A DNA stretch of 64,000 nucleotides from Maribacter stanieri (GTDB taxonomy: Bacteria; Bacteroidota; Bacteroidia; Flavobacteriales; Flavobacteriaceae). Under the pieces are notes generated by a model, which made no database searches, was not told where the DNA came from, and saw nothing but the letters and a program-made list of their open reading frames with translations. Location: positions 310,001 through 374,000 of the forward strand of contig NZ_FOYX01000003.1 of assembly GCF_900112245.1 (NCBI RefSeq), in the 5' to 3' direction. Positions 1-8,233 of this stretch are shown here, piece by piece. The translations under genes and the position numbers were made by a program. Every line of letters begins with the position of its first letter. Position 1 is the first letter of the stretch.

Positions 1-1
1 G

Positions 2-940
2 GCTTTAGGTAGTAAAGACAATGATGGTAACGGAATTTTCAATTATGCTTCTAAAAAAGGGAATATAGATTTTCTAAAATTACTTGTTGAGAAAGGGGTG
101 GACTATAAAACACTGAACAATAATGGAGGTAATGCATTTATGTTTGCATCACAAGGTGGTCGTGGATTCAGTAATGGGTTACCGGTCTATACATACTTAA
201 AAGGTCTAGGTTTGGAACCTAATATTGTTGAGAAAAATGGAAGTACTCCATTACACCGTTTAGCATTCAGTAATAAAGATGCTGCCATATTTGAACTTTT
301 TTTAAATGCAGGCGCAGATGTAAATCAGGCAGATGAAAAGGGTAATACGCCATTCTTAAATGCTGCTACTAGAAATGAACTTGCCATGGTGCAATTATTA
401 TCTAAAGATGTAAAGGATATCAATACAGCTAATACTGATGGTGAAACAGCTTTAATGCTTGCTGCCCATGATAACAGTGTAGATGTAGTTGAGTTTTTAT
501 TGGAAAAAGGTGCGGACATTAATGCGCAAGATTCTAAGGGGAATACAGTTGCTTATTTCTTGGCAGAATCTTTCAGTAAAAGAAATGCAGATGCTTTTGA
601 TGCTAAGCTTGCTGTATTGAAAACAAAGGGATTAAAATTCAATACCGTTCAATCAGAAGGAAATACGCTGTACCATATCGCTGCTAGAAAAAACGATTTA
701 GAATTGTTGAAAAGACTTTCTACTTTTGATATCGATGTAAATGCTAAGAATGATGAGGGCTTAACGGCTTTACATTTAGCGGCAATGAAAGCAGAGAATG
801 ATAAGATGCTTAAGTTTTTAATAGCTAACGGTGCAGATGCAAAGAGTAAAACCGATTTTGAAGAAACCGTGTACGATTTAGCAAGTGAAAACGAATTGTT
901 ACAGAAAGAGAATACATCATTAAATTTTTTAAAGCAATAA
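2..940 (+). CDS. Ankyrin-repeat protein, 5' end cut by the window
   Basis: The reading frame is open from base 2, so the start lies outside the window; the GTG at 98 is an internal Val codon, not a start. The visible 312 codons hold a run of ankyrin repeats with the usual pattern of G-x-TPLHxA followed by a helix pair and GADVN/GADINAQD turns (for example STPLHRLAF, ETALMLAAHD, LTALHLAAMK). Ankyrin repeats bind proteins; there is no catalytic motif in the visible part, and whether a signal peptide exists cannot be seen. It is followed after 51 bases by a DUF2271 gene and then a PepSY reductase on the same strand, so it may belong to that surface/periplasmic module. The family is clear; the function is not known. 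Confidence 0.88.
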   Translation, partial: ALGSKDNDGNGIFNYASKKGNIDFLKLLVEKGVDYKTLNNNGGNAFMFASQGGRGFSNGLPVYTYLKGLGLEPNIVEKNGSTPLHRLAFSNKDAAIFELFLNAGADVNQADEKGNTPFLNAATRNELAMVQLLSKDVKDINTANTDGETALMLAAHDNSVDVVEFLLEKGADINAQDSKGNTVAYFLAESFSKRNADAFDAKLAVLKTKGLKFNTVQSEGNTLYHIAARKNDLELLKRLSTFDIDVNAKNDEGLTALHLAAMKAENDKMLKFLIANGADAKSKTDFEETVYDLASENELLQKENTSLNFLKQ

Positions 941-991
941 AGAAACCTGCTAGGTCCATTTAATATGCCCTGGTAAGAAAATAGATTACAG

Positions 992-1477
992 ATGAAAAGA
1001 GTATTAAAATTTATACCGGCAATTGTATTGATCGGTGCGTTACTAACAGCATTTACTCCCGTAGAAAAAACAGCGGTAAAATGTCTTATTCAATTAACTA
1101 ATTATTCTGGTGAAGGTGCCTACCTAATTGTATCCATAGTTGATGCCGATAACGAATATGTAGAAACCTTATATGTTCAAGGTAAAGACAGTGAGTGGTA
1201 TAGTGAAATTACAGAGTGGTGGAAATTCTATGGTAAAAATCGCCCTAATATTGATGCTATTTCTGGTGAAACCATAAGTGGTGGCGAGCGTGCTTTGTCC
1301 GTATTACAGATCCCAAATGATAAAATTGACAAGGGTTATAATCTACGTTTTGAAACCTCAGTTGAGGATCAAGGGTATTATGCAGATGATATTCAATTTG
1401 CTTTGTCTACAGAGAATTTAAAAGCAAAAGTAGAGGGCAAAGGATTCATTCGTTACGTCCGCATGCTTCCTCAGTAA
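992..1477 (+). CDS. DUF2271 family exported protein
   Basis: A 161-residue protein with an N-terminal hydrophobic signal (about residues 5-22, ending in AFTP) and a single beta-rich domain of the DUF2271 type (CLIQLTNYSG, then YVETLYVQGKD and the SGATISGG-like stretch AISGETISGGERAL). DUF2271 proteins are usually encoded beside PepSY-type membrane reductases and TonB receptors for iron; here the PepSY-flavodoxin fusion follows after 235 bases. A hairpin terminator at 1639-1677 separates the two. The molecular role of DUF2271 is not established; periplasmic metal or flavin-linked work is inferred from the neighbour only. Confidence 0.75.
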   Translation: MKRVLKFIPAIVLIGALLTAFTPVEKTAVKCLIQLTNYSGEGAYLIVSIVDADNEYVETLYVQGKDSEWYSEITEWWKFYGKNRPNIDAISGETISGGERALSVLQIPNDKIDKGYNLRFETSVEDQGYYADDIQFALSTENLKAKVEGKGFIRYVRMLPQ

Positions 1478-1493
1478 TAATTTGTACTAGAAG

Positions 1494-1601
1494 ACGTCTT
1501 TGCGAGGAGCTTTTCGCGACGAAGCAATCTGCTTAATTTAGGTAGCTTGTGGTTTTTTTGGTTACCAAGAAGTGGATTACTTCACTTTATTCGTAATGAC
1601 A
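1494..1601. repeat. REP/MITE-like palindromic intergenic repeat, copy 1
   Basis: About 108 bases with diverged inverted ends: the left arm reads GTCTTTGCGAGGAGC and GACGAAGCAATCTG, and the right arm is the imperfect complement (GGATTACTTCAC, then TTCGTAATGAC). The same arms occur in the copies at 3910 and 4029. The CATTGCGAGGAG...GACGAAGCAATC core resembles palindromic repeats scattered between genes in many Bacteroidota. No coding potential. Confidence 0.75.
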
Positions 1602-1638
1602 TTTTTAGTTAATACGTTTATTTTACAATCAGAGTGTT

Positions 1639-1677
1639 ATTTCCAGAATGTCATTTTATGATGTTCTGGAATTTTTT
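1639..1677 (+). terminator. Rho-independent terminator after DUF2271 gene
   Basis: Eight-base perfect stem TTCCAGAA (1641-1648) / TTCTGGAA (1664-1671) with a loop of 15 bases, followed by six T (1672-1677). It lies between the DUF2271 gene and the PepSY reductase and should end the ankyrin-DUF2271 transcript, so the reductase probably has its own promoter in the 35 bases that follow; no clear promoter motif is seen there. Confidence 0.75.
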
Positions 1678-1712
1678 AAAGTATATAGCAATACAAAATT
1701 ACAGTACTACTT

Positions 1713-3908
1713 ATGACGATTTCTATTTGGCGCTATAGTCATCTTACACTTGCCTTAGTTTCTTCGCTATTTTTGATAGTTGCTTCTGTTACCGGTATCA
1801 TTTTAGCGGTAGAACCAATTTCGCACCAAGCTAAGGGCTATGCCGTAGAAAATCTAGAAGAAGTCTCCTTGGCAACGACCATAGATGCCCTAAAGAATTC
1901 TTATGATGAGGTGTTAGGGCTGGAAGTAGAATCATCTGGGTTCGTTAAAGCTTCTGTACTAACTATGGACATGGAGACCTTAGATGTGTATGTAAATCCT
2001 GCAACGGGCGAGCAATTGGGCGAGGTAGAAGAACGACCTTATATTTATACATTCGCCACCAACTTACACCGATCTCTTTTTCTTAAAAGTATAGGCAGGT
2101 TCTTCGTGGGTCTAATTTCATTACTCTTATTCATTATAGCCGTTACAGGCTTAATTTTGTTAGCGAAAAGACAAGGCGGATTTCTAAAGCTTTTTTCAAA
2201 AGTTAAGAAAGATTACTTTGAAATGCGATACCATGTCGTTTTAAGTAAATGGTTCTTTATTCCTATTTTAATTCTGGCACTCACCGGAGTCTATTTATCT
2301 GCGGAGAAATTCAACTTGTTGCCCAATACGGTTGTAGCGCAACAACAATTTGCTATCAATGATAATGCTGAGGTTTATGAAACCATTGGTGATATTCCTT
2401 TTTTTAAGGAAACAATCTTAGCTGAAATTCGTCAGGTAGAATTTCCGTTTTCCGATGACCCAGAGGAATATTATCTCATTGCTTTACAGGATAAGGAAGT
2501 TCAGGTAAATCAGCAAACAGGTGAAATTGTTAGTAGTGGTGACTATCCCTTTGTGACTTTAGCTTCGAGATTAAGTTTAGTGCTACATACTGGTGAGGGC
2601 AGTGTACTTTGGTCTATCATTCTATTGCTTGCTAGTGCATCCATATTATTTTTTATGTATTCCGGTTTTGTAATGACCCTAAGGCGTAGAAAGAAAGGAA
2701 AGCGAATTGCTACAATGCCAAATAAGGATGAATGTGAGTTTGTTATATTGGTAGGGTCGGAGAGTGGTACTGCGTTTGACTTTGGGCAACGATTGTATAA
2801 CGGATTGACAAAAGTTGGAAAGAACGTTTATTTGACGGAACTTAATACATACACCACGTACGCTAAGGCGACGAATATTATCGTATTTACTTCTACTTAC
2901 GGTGAAGGAGAACCACCAACGAATGCCCGTAAATTTCCAGCAATATTTTCCACTATTAAACAACCGAATACGATTGATTTTTCAGTAATCGGTTTTGGCT
3001 CTTTGGATTATCCAGATTACTGCAAGTTTGCAATTGATATTGATAAGCAAATTGCCGATGCTTTAGATTTTAATAGACAATTGCCCTTATTTAAAATTAA
3101 TAAAGCAAATTTTGAATCTTTTGAACTTTGGATGATTCAATTTGGTAATCAAGTAGGATTTACTATTCCAATAGAGCGTCCTGTAGTTAATAAAAAGAAA
3201 TATAAGAAAGTAGATTTTGAAGTTTTAGAACGAACAGAGCTAAATATTGATGATACTTTTTTGCTGAGGTTACAACCAAAAACTAATATTGAATTTACAT
3301 CTGGAGATTTGTTGGCTGTATTCCCAAATGGAGATGAAACGGTTAGGCAGTATTCAATTGCTAGAATTGAAGACGATATTCTATTGAGTATTAAAAAACA
3401 TGAATTAGGAAGAGGTTCTAATTTTCTCTTCGGATTAAATGTTGGTGAAACTATTAGAGCTGCTATTGATAGTAATGAACATTTTCATTTACCCAAAAAT
3501 GAAAAAAATGTAATTCTCATCTCAAATGGTACTGGTATAGCTCCGTTTTTAGGAATGATTTCAAAAAATACAACTCAAAATATATCCTTGTTCTGGGGAG
3601 GGCGTAAAAAAGCCTCTATGGATGTTTATAATTCTATTTTAGAAAAAAACTCATTAAATCATAAAAACATCAAGATATTTTCAACGTTCTCTAGAGAAGG
3701 CGAAAAGCAATATGTTCAAGATGTTATTAAAGAGCAAAAAGATTTGGTGCTACAAACAATTAACACTGGTGGTACCATTATGATTTGTGGTTCGTTGGCA
3801 ATGCAGCATGATGTTCTTGATGTATTCGAAAACATGCTCCAAGACAATAAACTCATAACTTTTGAGGCTTTCGAAAAAAGCGACCAGCTGAAAACAGATT
3901 GTTATTAG
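1713..3908 (+). CDS. PepSY membrane domain-flavodoxin-ferredoxin reductase fusion
   Basis: A 731-residue electron-transfer protein. Four membrane helices are visible (about residues 8-32, 128-150, 179-198, 296-322) in a PepSY-associated arrangement with periplasmic loops between them, followed by a cytoplasmic flavodoxin domain (VGSESGTAFDFG near 345, TSTYGEGEPP near 395) and a ferredoxin-NADP reductase/CYPOR-type domain (FAD motif RQYSIA near 545, GTGIAPFLG near 605, MICGSLAMQ near 690). Such proteins take electrons from NADPH through FAD and FMN across the inner membrane; related proteins reduce ferric siderophores or other periplasmic substrates. It is often annotated as sulfite reductase flavoprotein alpha subunit, which is probably a misnomer because no sulfite reductase gene is near. 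Upstream DUF2271 supports a metal-related role; no TonB receptor lies in view. Confidence 0.88.
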   Translation: MTISIWRYSHLTLALVSSLFLIVASVTGIILAVEPISHQAKGYAVENLEEVSLATTIDALKNSYDEVLGLEVESSGFVKASVLTMDMETLDVYVNPATGEQLGEVEERPYIYTFATNLHRSLFLKSIGRFFVGLISLLLFIIAVTGLILLAKRQGGFLKLFSKVKKDYFEMRYHVVLSKWFFIPILILALTGVYLSAEKFNLLPNTVVAQQQFAINDNAEVYETIGDIPFFKETILAEIRQVEFPFSDDPEEYYLIALQDKEVQVNQQTGEIVSSGDYPFVTLASRLSLVLHTGEGSVLWSIILLLASASILFFMYSGFVMTLRRRKKGKRIATMPNKDECEFVILVGSESGTAFDFGQRLYNGLTKVGKNVYLTELNTYTTYAKATNIIVFTSTYGEGEPPTNARKFPAIFSTIKQPNTIDFSVIGFGSLDYPDYCKFAIDIDKQIADALDFNRQLPLFKINKANFESFELWMIQFGNQVGFTIPIERPVVNKKKYKKVDFEVLERTELNIDDTFLLRLQPKTNIEFTSGDLLAVFPNGDETVRQYSIARIEDDILLSIKKHELGRGSNFLFGLNVGETIRAAIDSNEHFHLPKNEKNVILISNGTGIAPFLGMISKNTTQNISLFWGGRKKASMDVYNSILEKNSLNHKNIKIFSTFSREGEKQYVQDVIKEQKDLVLQTINTGGTIMICGSLAMQHDVLDVFENMLQDNKLITFEAFEKSDQLKTDCY

Positions 3909-3909
3909 C

Positions 3910-4015
3910 CGTCTTTGTGAGGAGCTTTTCGCAATGAAGCAATCTGCTAAATAGTGGCAGCATGTGAGTTCTCGGCTACCAACAAACAGATTACTTCACT
4001 ACGTTCGTAATGACG
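3910..4015. repeat. REP/MITE-like palindromic repeat, copy 2
   Basis: Second copy of the palindromic repeat, starting 2 bases after the stop of the PepSY reductase. Left arm GTCTTTGTGAGGAGC ... AATGAAGCAATCTG, right arm CAGATTACTTCAC ... TTCGTAATGACG. The right 65 bases (3951-4015) are identical to 4071-4135 in copy 3, so copies 2 and 3 share a recent origin or have been homogenised. Folded in RNA it could end the reductase transcript, but it lacks a T run. Confidence 0.8.
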
Positions 4016-4028
4016 TTTTGTGTCGAAA

Positions 4029-4135
4029 TCGTCATTGCGAGGAGTTTTTCACGACGAAGCGATCTGTTGAATAGTGGCAGCATGTGAGTTCTCGGCTACC
4101 AACAAACAGATTACTTCACTACGTTCGTAATGACG
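4029..4135. repeat. REP/MITE-like palindromic repeat, copy 3
   Basis: Third copy, in direct tandem with copy 2 at a 120-base period. Its arms are the best preserved: CGTCATTGCGAGGAG ... CGACGAAGCGATCTG on the left and CAGATTACTTCAC ... CGTTCGTAATGACG on the right, giving an imperfect palindrome over the whole unit. Confidence 0.8.
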
Positions 4136-4146
4136 GTTGAATTTTC

Positions 4147-4256
4147 AGTGTGTCACATTGAGCGCTATCGAAATGCAAACTTTGCGAGATGCTAGCTTGT
4201 AGGTTCTCGACTCCGCCTGCCCGACGAATAGGCGGGCTAGAATTAAGATTTTCACT
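4147..4256. repeat. Second, degenerate intergenic repeat type
   Basis: Within the 351-base gap between the PepSY reductase and the P-type ATPase, the stretch CACATTGAGCGCTATCGAAA and then TTCTCGACTCCGCCTGCCC looks like a broken palindromic repeat (a TGTCACATTGAGCGC / GACTCCGCTCAATGTG type known from flavobacteria) joined to a short hairpin GCCTGCC / GGCGGGC at about 4218-4240. No gene is seen in the gap; it is filled by these repeats. Assignment of this last repeat type is from memory of the family and is uncertain. Confidence 0.4.
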
Positions 4257-4259
4257 AGT

Positions 4260-6230
4260 CTAATCCCAATTCATTTTTTGCAATCTAACGGCATTCAAAA
4301 TTGCCAATAGCGCAACACCTACATCTGCAAAAACAGCTTCCCACATAGTAGCTAAGCCTCCTGCTCCTAAGGCCAGAACAATTACTTTCACTCCAAAAGC
4401 CAAAGCAATATTTTGCCACACAATACTACGGGTAGAATTACCTATTTTAATAGCTGTGGCGATTTTAGAAGGTTGGTCGTTCTGTATAATAACATCGGCT
4501 GTTTCAATAGCTACATCACTTCCTAGTCCGCCCATAGCAATACCTACATCACTTGCGGCAAGTACAGGTGCATCGTTTATTCCATCACCTACAAATGCTA
4601 TCTTCATATTAGGTAGTTTCTTTAGTTTTTCAACTTCATCTAATTTTTCCTCAGGTAACAATCCTCCTTTTGCCCAATCAATGCCCAATTGTTTTGCAAC
4701 CTTTTGTGTAATGGAATCTTTATCCCCAGATAGCATAATAATCTTTGTGACTCCGGCAGCACGTATATTTTGAATTGCTTGTTGCGCATCTTCTTTCAAT
4801 TCATCCGCAATGGTGACATAACCTGCAAATTTTCCATCTATCGCGACCAAAACAATAGATTCAACAATGGTGTCAGTTTTCTTATGTACCTCAATTTGAT
4901 TCGCCGTCATTAAGGCTTTGTTACCTACTAAGATAACTTTGCTATTTACGATTCCCTTTAATCCTTTACCTGCAATTTCAGATACATTTGTTGCTTTATA
5001 TGCTTCGCCTTCTGGTTTATATTCCAAAATAGCTTTGGCAATTGGGTGTGTAGATTGCGTTTCAATGGCGATCAAGTACTTCATGAATTCATCTTTGGTA
5101 AAGATCTGATCTTTAACAAGATCCTTTATCTTAAAAACACCTTTAGTTACGGTACCTGTTTTGTCCATGACCACTGTATTTACCTTGGTCATCGTATCTA
5201 AAAAGGATGCTCCTTTAAATAAAATACCATTTCTAGAAGCAGCTCCTAATCCGCCAAAATAACCCAAGGGAATAGAAATCACCAAGGCACATGGACAAGA
5301 AATCACCAAGAATATTAAGGCACGATACAACCAGTCTTGAAACACATAATTTTCAACAAAAAAGTATGGAAGAAAAGTAAGTGCAATTGCTAGGTAAGTG
5401 ACAATAGGAGTATATACCTTGGCAAATTTTCTTATGAACAGCTCCGTTTTAGATTTTCGTGCAGTGGCATTCTGTACCATATCAAGAATACGTGCAATGG
5501 AACTGTCCTTAAAAGCTTTGGTCGTTTCAATTTCTATAACTCCGTCTAGATTTATACTACCAGCATATACGGATTCTCCTTTTTTAAGGGAATCAGGTTT
5601 GCTTTCACCTGTTAATGCAGCAGTATTGAAAGAACCTTTTTCTGAGCGTAATACGCCATCTAGCGGGACTTTTTCACCTACTCTAATTTGTATTTTTTCG
5701 CCAATTTCTACTTCTTCTGGAGATACGGCAACAAAGCTATGATCACGGTAAACCAAAGCTTGATCTGGTCGTAGATCAAGTAAAGCTTTAATATTGCCCT
5801 TAGCACGTTTAACAGCAGCACTTTGGAACAATTCACCAACACCGTAAAAGAGCATTACGGCAACTCCTTCAGGATATTCTCCAATACCGAAAGCGCCTAT
5901 AGTGGCAATACCCATTAGAAAGAATTCCGTAAAAAAGTCTCCTTTTCTTATGCTTTCCCAACCTTCTTTTAAAACAGGTAAACCTACAGGAATATATGCT
6001 ATAATATACCAGGCTAAACGTATGTAACCATCAAAGAATGGAAACGACTTAAAATAGTCTAGTGCTATACCAATCATCAGCATTATAAAACTGATAATTG
6101 CAGGTAAGTATGTATTGATGGTGAAATTTTCGCCAGCTTCGTTGTGATTGTGCCCATTGTCATCATGGCAGTGTTCACAAGTGCTTTTGGAAGCGGTAAG
6201 GGATTTTAAATCTAATTTATTCTTTTTCAT
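4260..6230 (-). CDS. Zinc/cadmium/lead-exporting P1B-type ATPase
   Basis: Uses ATP to pump divalent soft metals out of the cytoplasm. I place the start at the ATG at 6230, since the 11 codons before it begin with TTG. The N-terminus has no HMA domain but a short Cys/His stretch (STCEHCHDDNGHNHNE) that may bind metal. Seen in order: TGES actuator loop, the CPC membrane motif (ISCPCALV, near 313), phosphorylation site DKTGT (near 355), HPIA nucleotide-binding motif, GDGIND (near 551). In the last helices an Asn is followed after seven residues by Lys (NIALAFGVK) and then by DVG; this N-x7-K ... DxG pattern is the signature of the P1B-2 group for Zn, Cd and Pb. The Fur-family gene lies 44 bases upstream on the same strand, implying co-transcription. 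A ZntA/CadA-type name would fit. Confidence 0.93.
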   Translation of the reverse strand: MKKNKLDLKSLTASKSTCEHCHDDNGHNHNEAGENFTINTYLPAIISFIMLMIGIALDYFKSFPFFDGYIRLAWYIIAYIPVGLPVLKEGWESIRKGDFFTEFFLMGIATIGAFGIGEYPEGVAVMLFYGVGELFQSAAVKRAKGNIKALLDLRPDQALVYRDHSFVAVSPEEVEIGEKIQIRVGEKVPLDGVLRSEKGSFNTAALTGESKPDSLKKGESVYAGSINLDGVIEIETTKAFKDSSIARILDMVQNATARKSKTELFIRKFAKVYTPIVTYLAIALTFLPYFFVENYVFQDWLYRALIFLVISCPCALVISIPLGYFGGLGAASRNGILFKGASFLDTMTKVNTVVMDKTGTVTKGVFKIKDLVKDQIFTKDEFMKYLIAIETQSTHPIAKAILEYKPEGEAYKATNVSEIAGKGLKGIVNSKVILVGNKALMTANQIEVHKKTDTIVESIVLVAIDGKFAGYVTIADELKEDAQQAIQNIRAAGVTKIIMLSGDKDSITQKVAKQLGIDWAKGGLLPEEKLDEVEKLKKLPNMKIAFVGDGINDAPVLAASDVGIAMGGLGSDVAIETADVIIQNDQPSKIATAIKIGNSTRSIVWQNIALAFGVKVIVLALGAGGLATMWEAVFADVGVALLAILNAVRLQKMNWD

Positions 6231-6274
6231 AATACCTGCAAGGTCTGAAAATGAATAGTGCAACAGAAGTGCAT

Positions 6275-6691
6275 TTAATGTTCACTGCACAAATCGCAAA
6301 TACCTTTAATAACCAAATTGGCATCTTCAGCGATATATCCTGATGGTAAATTAATATGCGGAATTTTATGTTCGGTCAAGCAGATCGTTTTGTCACATTG
6401 ACTACAGTGAAAATGTAGGTGTAAATCTTGATCAATTTCGCAATTGCAACCAGGTTGACACAGTGCGAATTTTGAAATATTTGTACCATCATCAATTTGA
6501 TGTACAATACCTTTTTCTTCAAATGTTTTTAATGTACGATATAAGGTTGTGCGTTCCGCTTTTTCAAAAGCATTTTCAATATCGGTTAACGCGACGGCAG
6601 TTTTTTTACCTGCCATAAATTTATAGATAAGTATGCGCATTGCAGTAGGGCGTACACTTTTATTATCTAATGTTTTTTCTATTTCAGTCAT
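6275..6691 (-). CDS. Fur-family metal-dependent transcriptional regulator
   Basis: A 138-residue Fur superfamily repressor. The winged helix covers about residues 10-85 (ERTTLYRTLKTFEEKGI is the recognition region) and the dimerisation domain the rest, with the His-rich metal loop HLHFHC and two CxxC pairs (CSQC near 95-98 and CDLC near 133-136) that would form the structural zinc site; an additional cluster CQPGCNC near 78-84 could bind a second metal. It heads the transcription unit that carries the zinc/cadmium exporter, which suggests it senses zinc or a related metal rather than iron. Whether it is Zur, Fur or PerR cannot be told from sequence. Start ATG at 6691 lies about 15 bases after a promoter-like -7 box. 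Confidence 0.9.
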   Translation of the reverse strand: MTEIEKTLDNKSVRPTAMRILIYKFMAGKKTAVALTDIENAFEKAERTTLYRTLKTFEEKGIVHQIDDGTNISKFALCQPGCNCEIDQDLHLHFHCSQCDKTICLTEHKIPHINLPSGYIAEDANLVIKGICDLCSEH

Positions 6692-6705
6692 GTAAAAAAG
6701 CAGTT

Positions 6706-6735
6706 TAAAAATACCTTTAACACTAATGTAATCAA
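6706..6735 (-). promoter_or_regulatory. Putative promoter of the Fur-ATPase unit
   Basis: On the minus strand TTG (6735-6733), 19 bases, then TATTTTTA (6713-6706), a near match to TTG-N19-TAnnTTTG with A for the last G. It sits 14 bases before the Fur start, so the leader would be very short. The remainder of the 395-base gap (6692-7086) shows no gene, repeat or hairpin that I can support. Confidence 0.4.
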
Positions 6736-7086
6736 TGTTTTAGAAGATTTCAACTTGAGAGGATCTTTAACTTTAAATTAAGCAATTTAGTCTAATGAAT
6801 AGAGTTCGATTTTTTGTTATAAAGTGCTGAAAATTCGAATAATATGGTGATGAGGACTCAATTTTTAAGAATAAAGAGTTTCGGTTAGAAAATCGGTGAA
6901 TTATATATTTTTTTTAACTAAAAAATGAAGGTGTTTTATCTGTAGTTGCTGCAATTTTCGAGTTGGTAGTTTGTGTTTTTGTTGAAAGGTTAATGATCCT
7001 TCAGTCAGTAAGATAGCGAATTTTAATTGCAGGTGATCTTTAACGTTTTGACCTTTAATTATTTAAAAATAAAATGGTTTTGAAGT

Positions 7087-8058
7087 CTATTCCACATCGT
7101 ATGCAATATGGAAAATAGCGTCGCCTTGATTCACAATTGGTGATTCGTTGATGCAAATTACATATCCGGTTTCTTTGGCTTTTATTTTCTTTTCAAAATA
7201 CCCGAACGGACCAGAAATGCTTCCGATTCCTTCTCCTTTTTTTACTGCTTGACCGATTTTGATTGTGGGGTGAAACATGCCCGAATGTTTTGCTCGAACC
7301 CATTTAGAAGCATGAACCAATTTCGGAACCGTTTCTTTTAATGCATAATGAGAAAGTTCTTCTTCGAAATTTCGCATGCCTAAATGATGCATCATTCTCA
7401 GCGCACCAACTATACCGGTATCGGTAATTTCTCTATCAATATGAAGTGATTTTCCGCCCTCGTATAACAGTACCTTTTTGTCGAGTTGATGTAGCGTTTC
7501 ACGAAATGATTTTTCTCTTCCGGCAGATTTTACAATGAATTCTGCGCCAAATACTTTAGCTAACGCTAACCCGTCAACATCATCACTATCAATTCTAATC
7601 TGTGGAGCGTTAAAACGGCTGTCACCACCTGTATGGTAATCTATACAGTGATCTATAACCGGAGCGATATCTTTTACCAAATGATATGCAAAGCGGCTTG
7701 CTAATGATCCTCTTAAACTGCCAGGAAAAACTCTGTTTAAATCTCGACCATCTGGAAATTGACGCGTCTGGTTCAAGAACCCGAATATGTTTACAACAGG
7801 AATACAAATAACCATACCACATTCTGGACGGTTGAATTTTTTGGATACGATTTGCCTGACAATTTCGACACCGTTAATTTCATTACCGTGAATACCACCA
7901 GTAATTAATAGGGTAGGACCATCCTTTTTACCACGCTGTACAATCACCGGAACTTCAATTTTGGTTCTGGTGTGTAACTTTGCAATGTCTAAATTTAATT
8001 GGGCGCCTTTGCCTTTTTGTATGGTCTCCCCTAAAACGGTATATTTTTTATTGAACAT
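7087..8058 (-). CDS. Succinylglutamate desuccinylase/aspartoacylase-family hydrolase
   Basis: A 323-residue zinc-dependent amidohydrolase of the M14-like AstE/AspA family. The zinc ligands are visible as GGIHGNEINGVE (His and Glu, near residues 54-60) and the later His in CIDYHTGGD (near 140); the C-terminal part (about 240-320) forms the beta domain with the sequence GYVICINESPIVNQGDAIF, as in the deacylase-like branch of the family. No signal peptide, so cytoplasmic. It stands alone between the metal unit and the xylan locus, with 175 bases to the GH43 gene that include that operon's terminator. The exact acyl amino acid substrate cannot be read from the sequence. Confidence 0.85.
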   Translation of the reverse strand: MFNKKYTVLGETIQKGKGAQLNLDIAKLHTRTKIEVPVIVQRGKKDGPTLLITGGIHGNEINGVEIVRQIVSKKFNRPECGMVICIPVVNIFGFLNQTRQFPDGRDLNRVFPGSLRGSLASRFAYHLVKDIAPVIDHCIDYHTGGDSRFNAPQIRIDSDDVDGLALAKVFGAEFIVKSAGREKSFRETLHQLDKKVLLYEGGKSLHIDREITDTGIVGALRMMHHLGMRNFEEELSHYALKETVPKLVHASKWVRAKHSGMFHPTIKIGQAVKKGEGIGSISGPFGYFEKKIKAKETGYVICINESPIVNQGDAIFHIAYDVE

Positions 8059-8154
8059 TTCTGTTGGCGTAAGTTTATTTTTTTCTGTATAACTTAAATA
8101 GTTCCAATTTGTTATATCTCAAAGGGCGAAATTAGTGTATAAATTACTAGCCTT

Positions 8155-8207
8155 ACTGTAAAAAGAAACACGAATAACGGAATCATTAGGACTCTGTTAT
8201 TCGTGTT
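8155..8207 (-). terminator. Terminator of the xylanase-symporter-GH43 operon
   Basis: Twelve-base perfect stem (8167-8178 AACACGAATAAC / 8196-8207) with a 17-base loop; reading the minus strand the stem is followed by TTTCTTTTTAC. It lies 27 bases after the GH43 stop. Confidence 0.8.
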
Positions 8208-8233
8208 AAAAAGAAAATTGATGTGTTTATGAA

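Noticed and set aside
98-940. GTG at 98 as the start of the ankyrin gene
   Set aside because: The same frame is open back to base 2 and encodes more ankyrin-like sequence (NYASKKGNIDFLKLLVEKG), so the gene is cut by the window edge.
1713-3908. Sulfite reductase flavoprotein alpha subunit
   Set aside because: The membrane PepSY part and the lack of a hemoprotein subunit gene point to a different electron acceptor.
6692-7086. A hidden small gene or RNA in the gap before the Fur gene
   Set aside because: No open frame with protein-like composition, no stable hairpin and no terminator could be supported.
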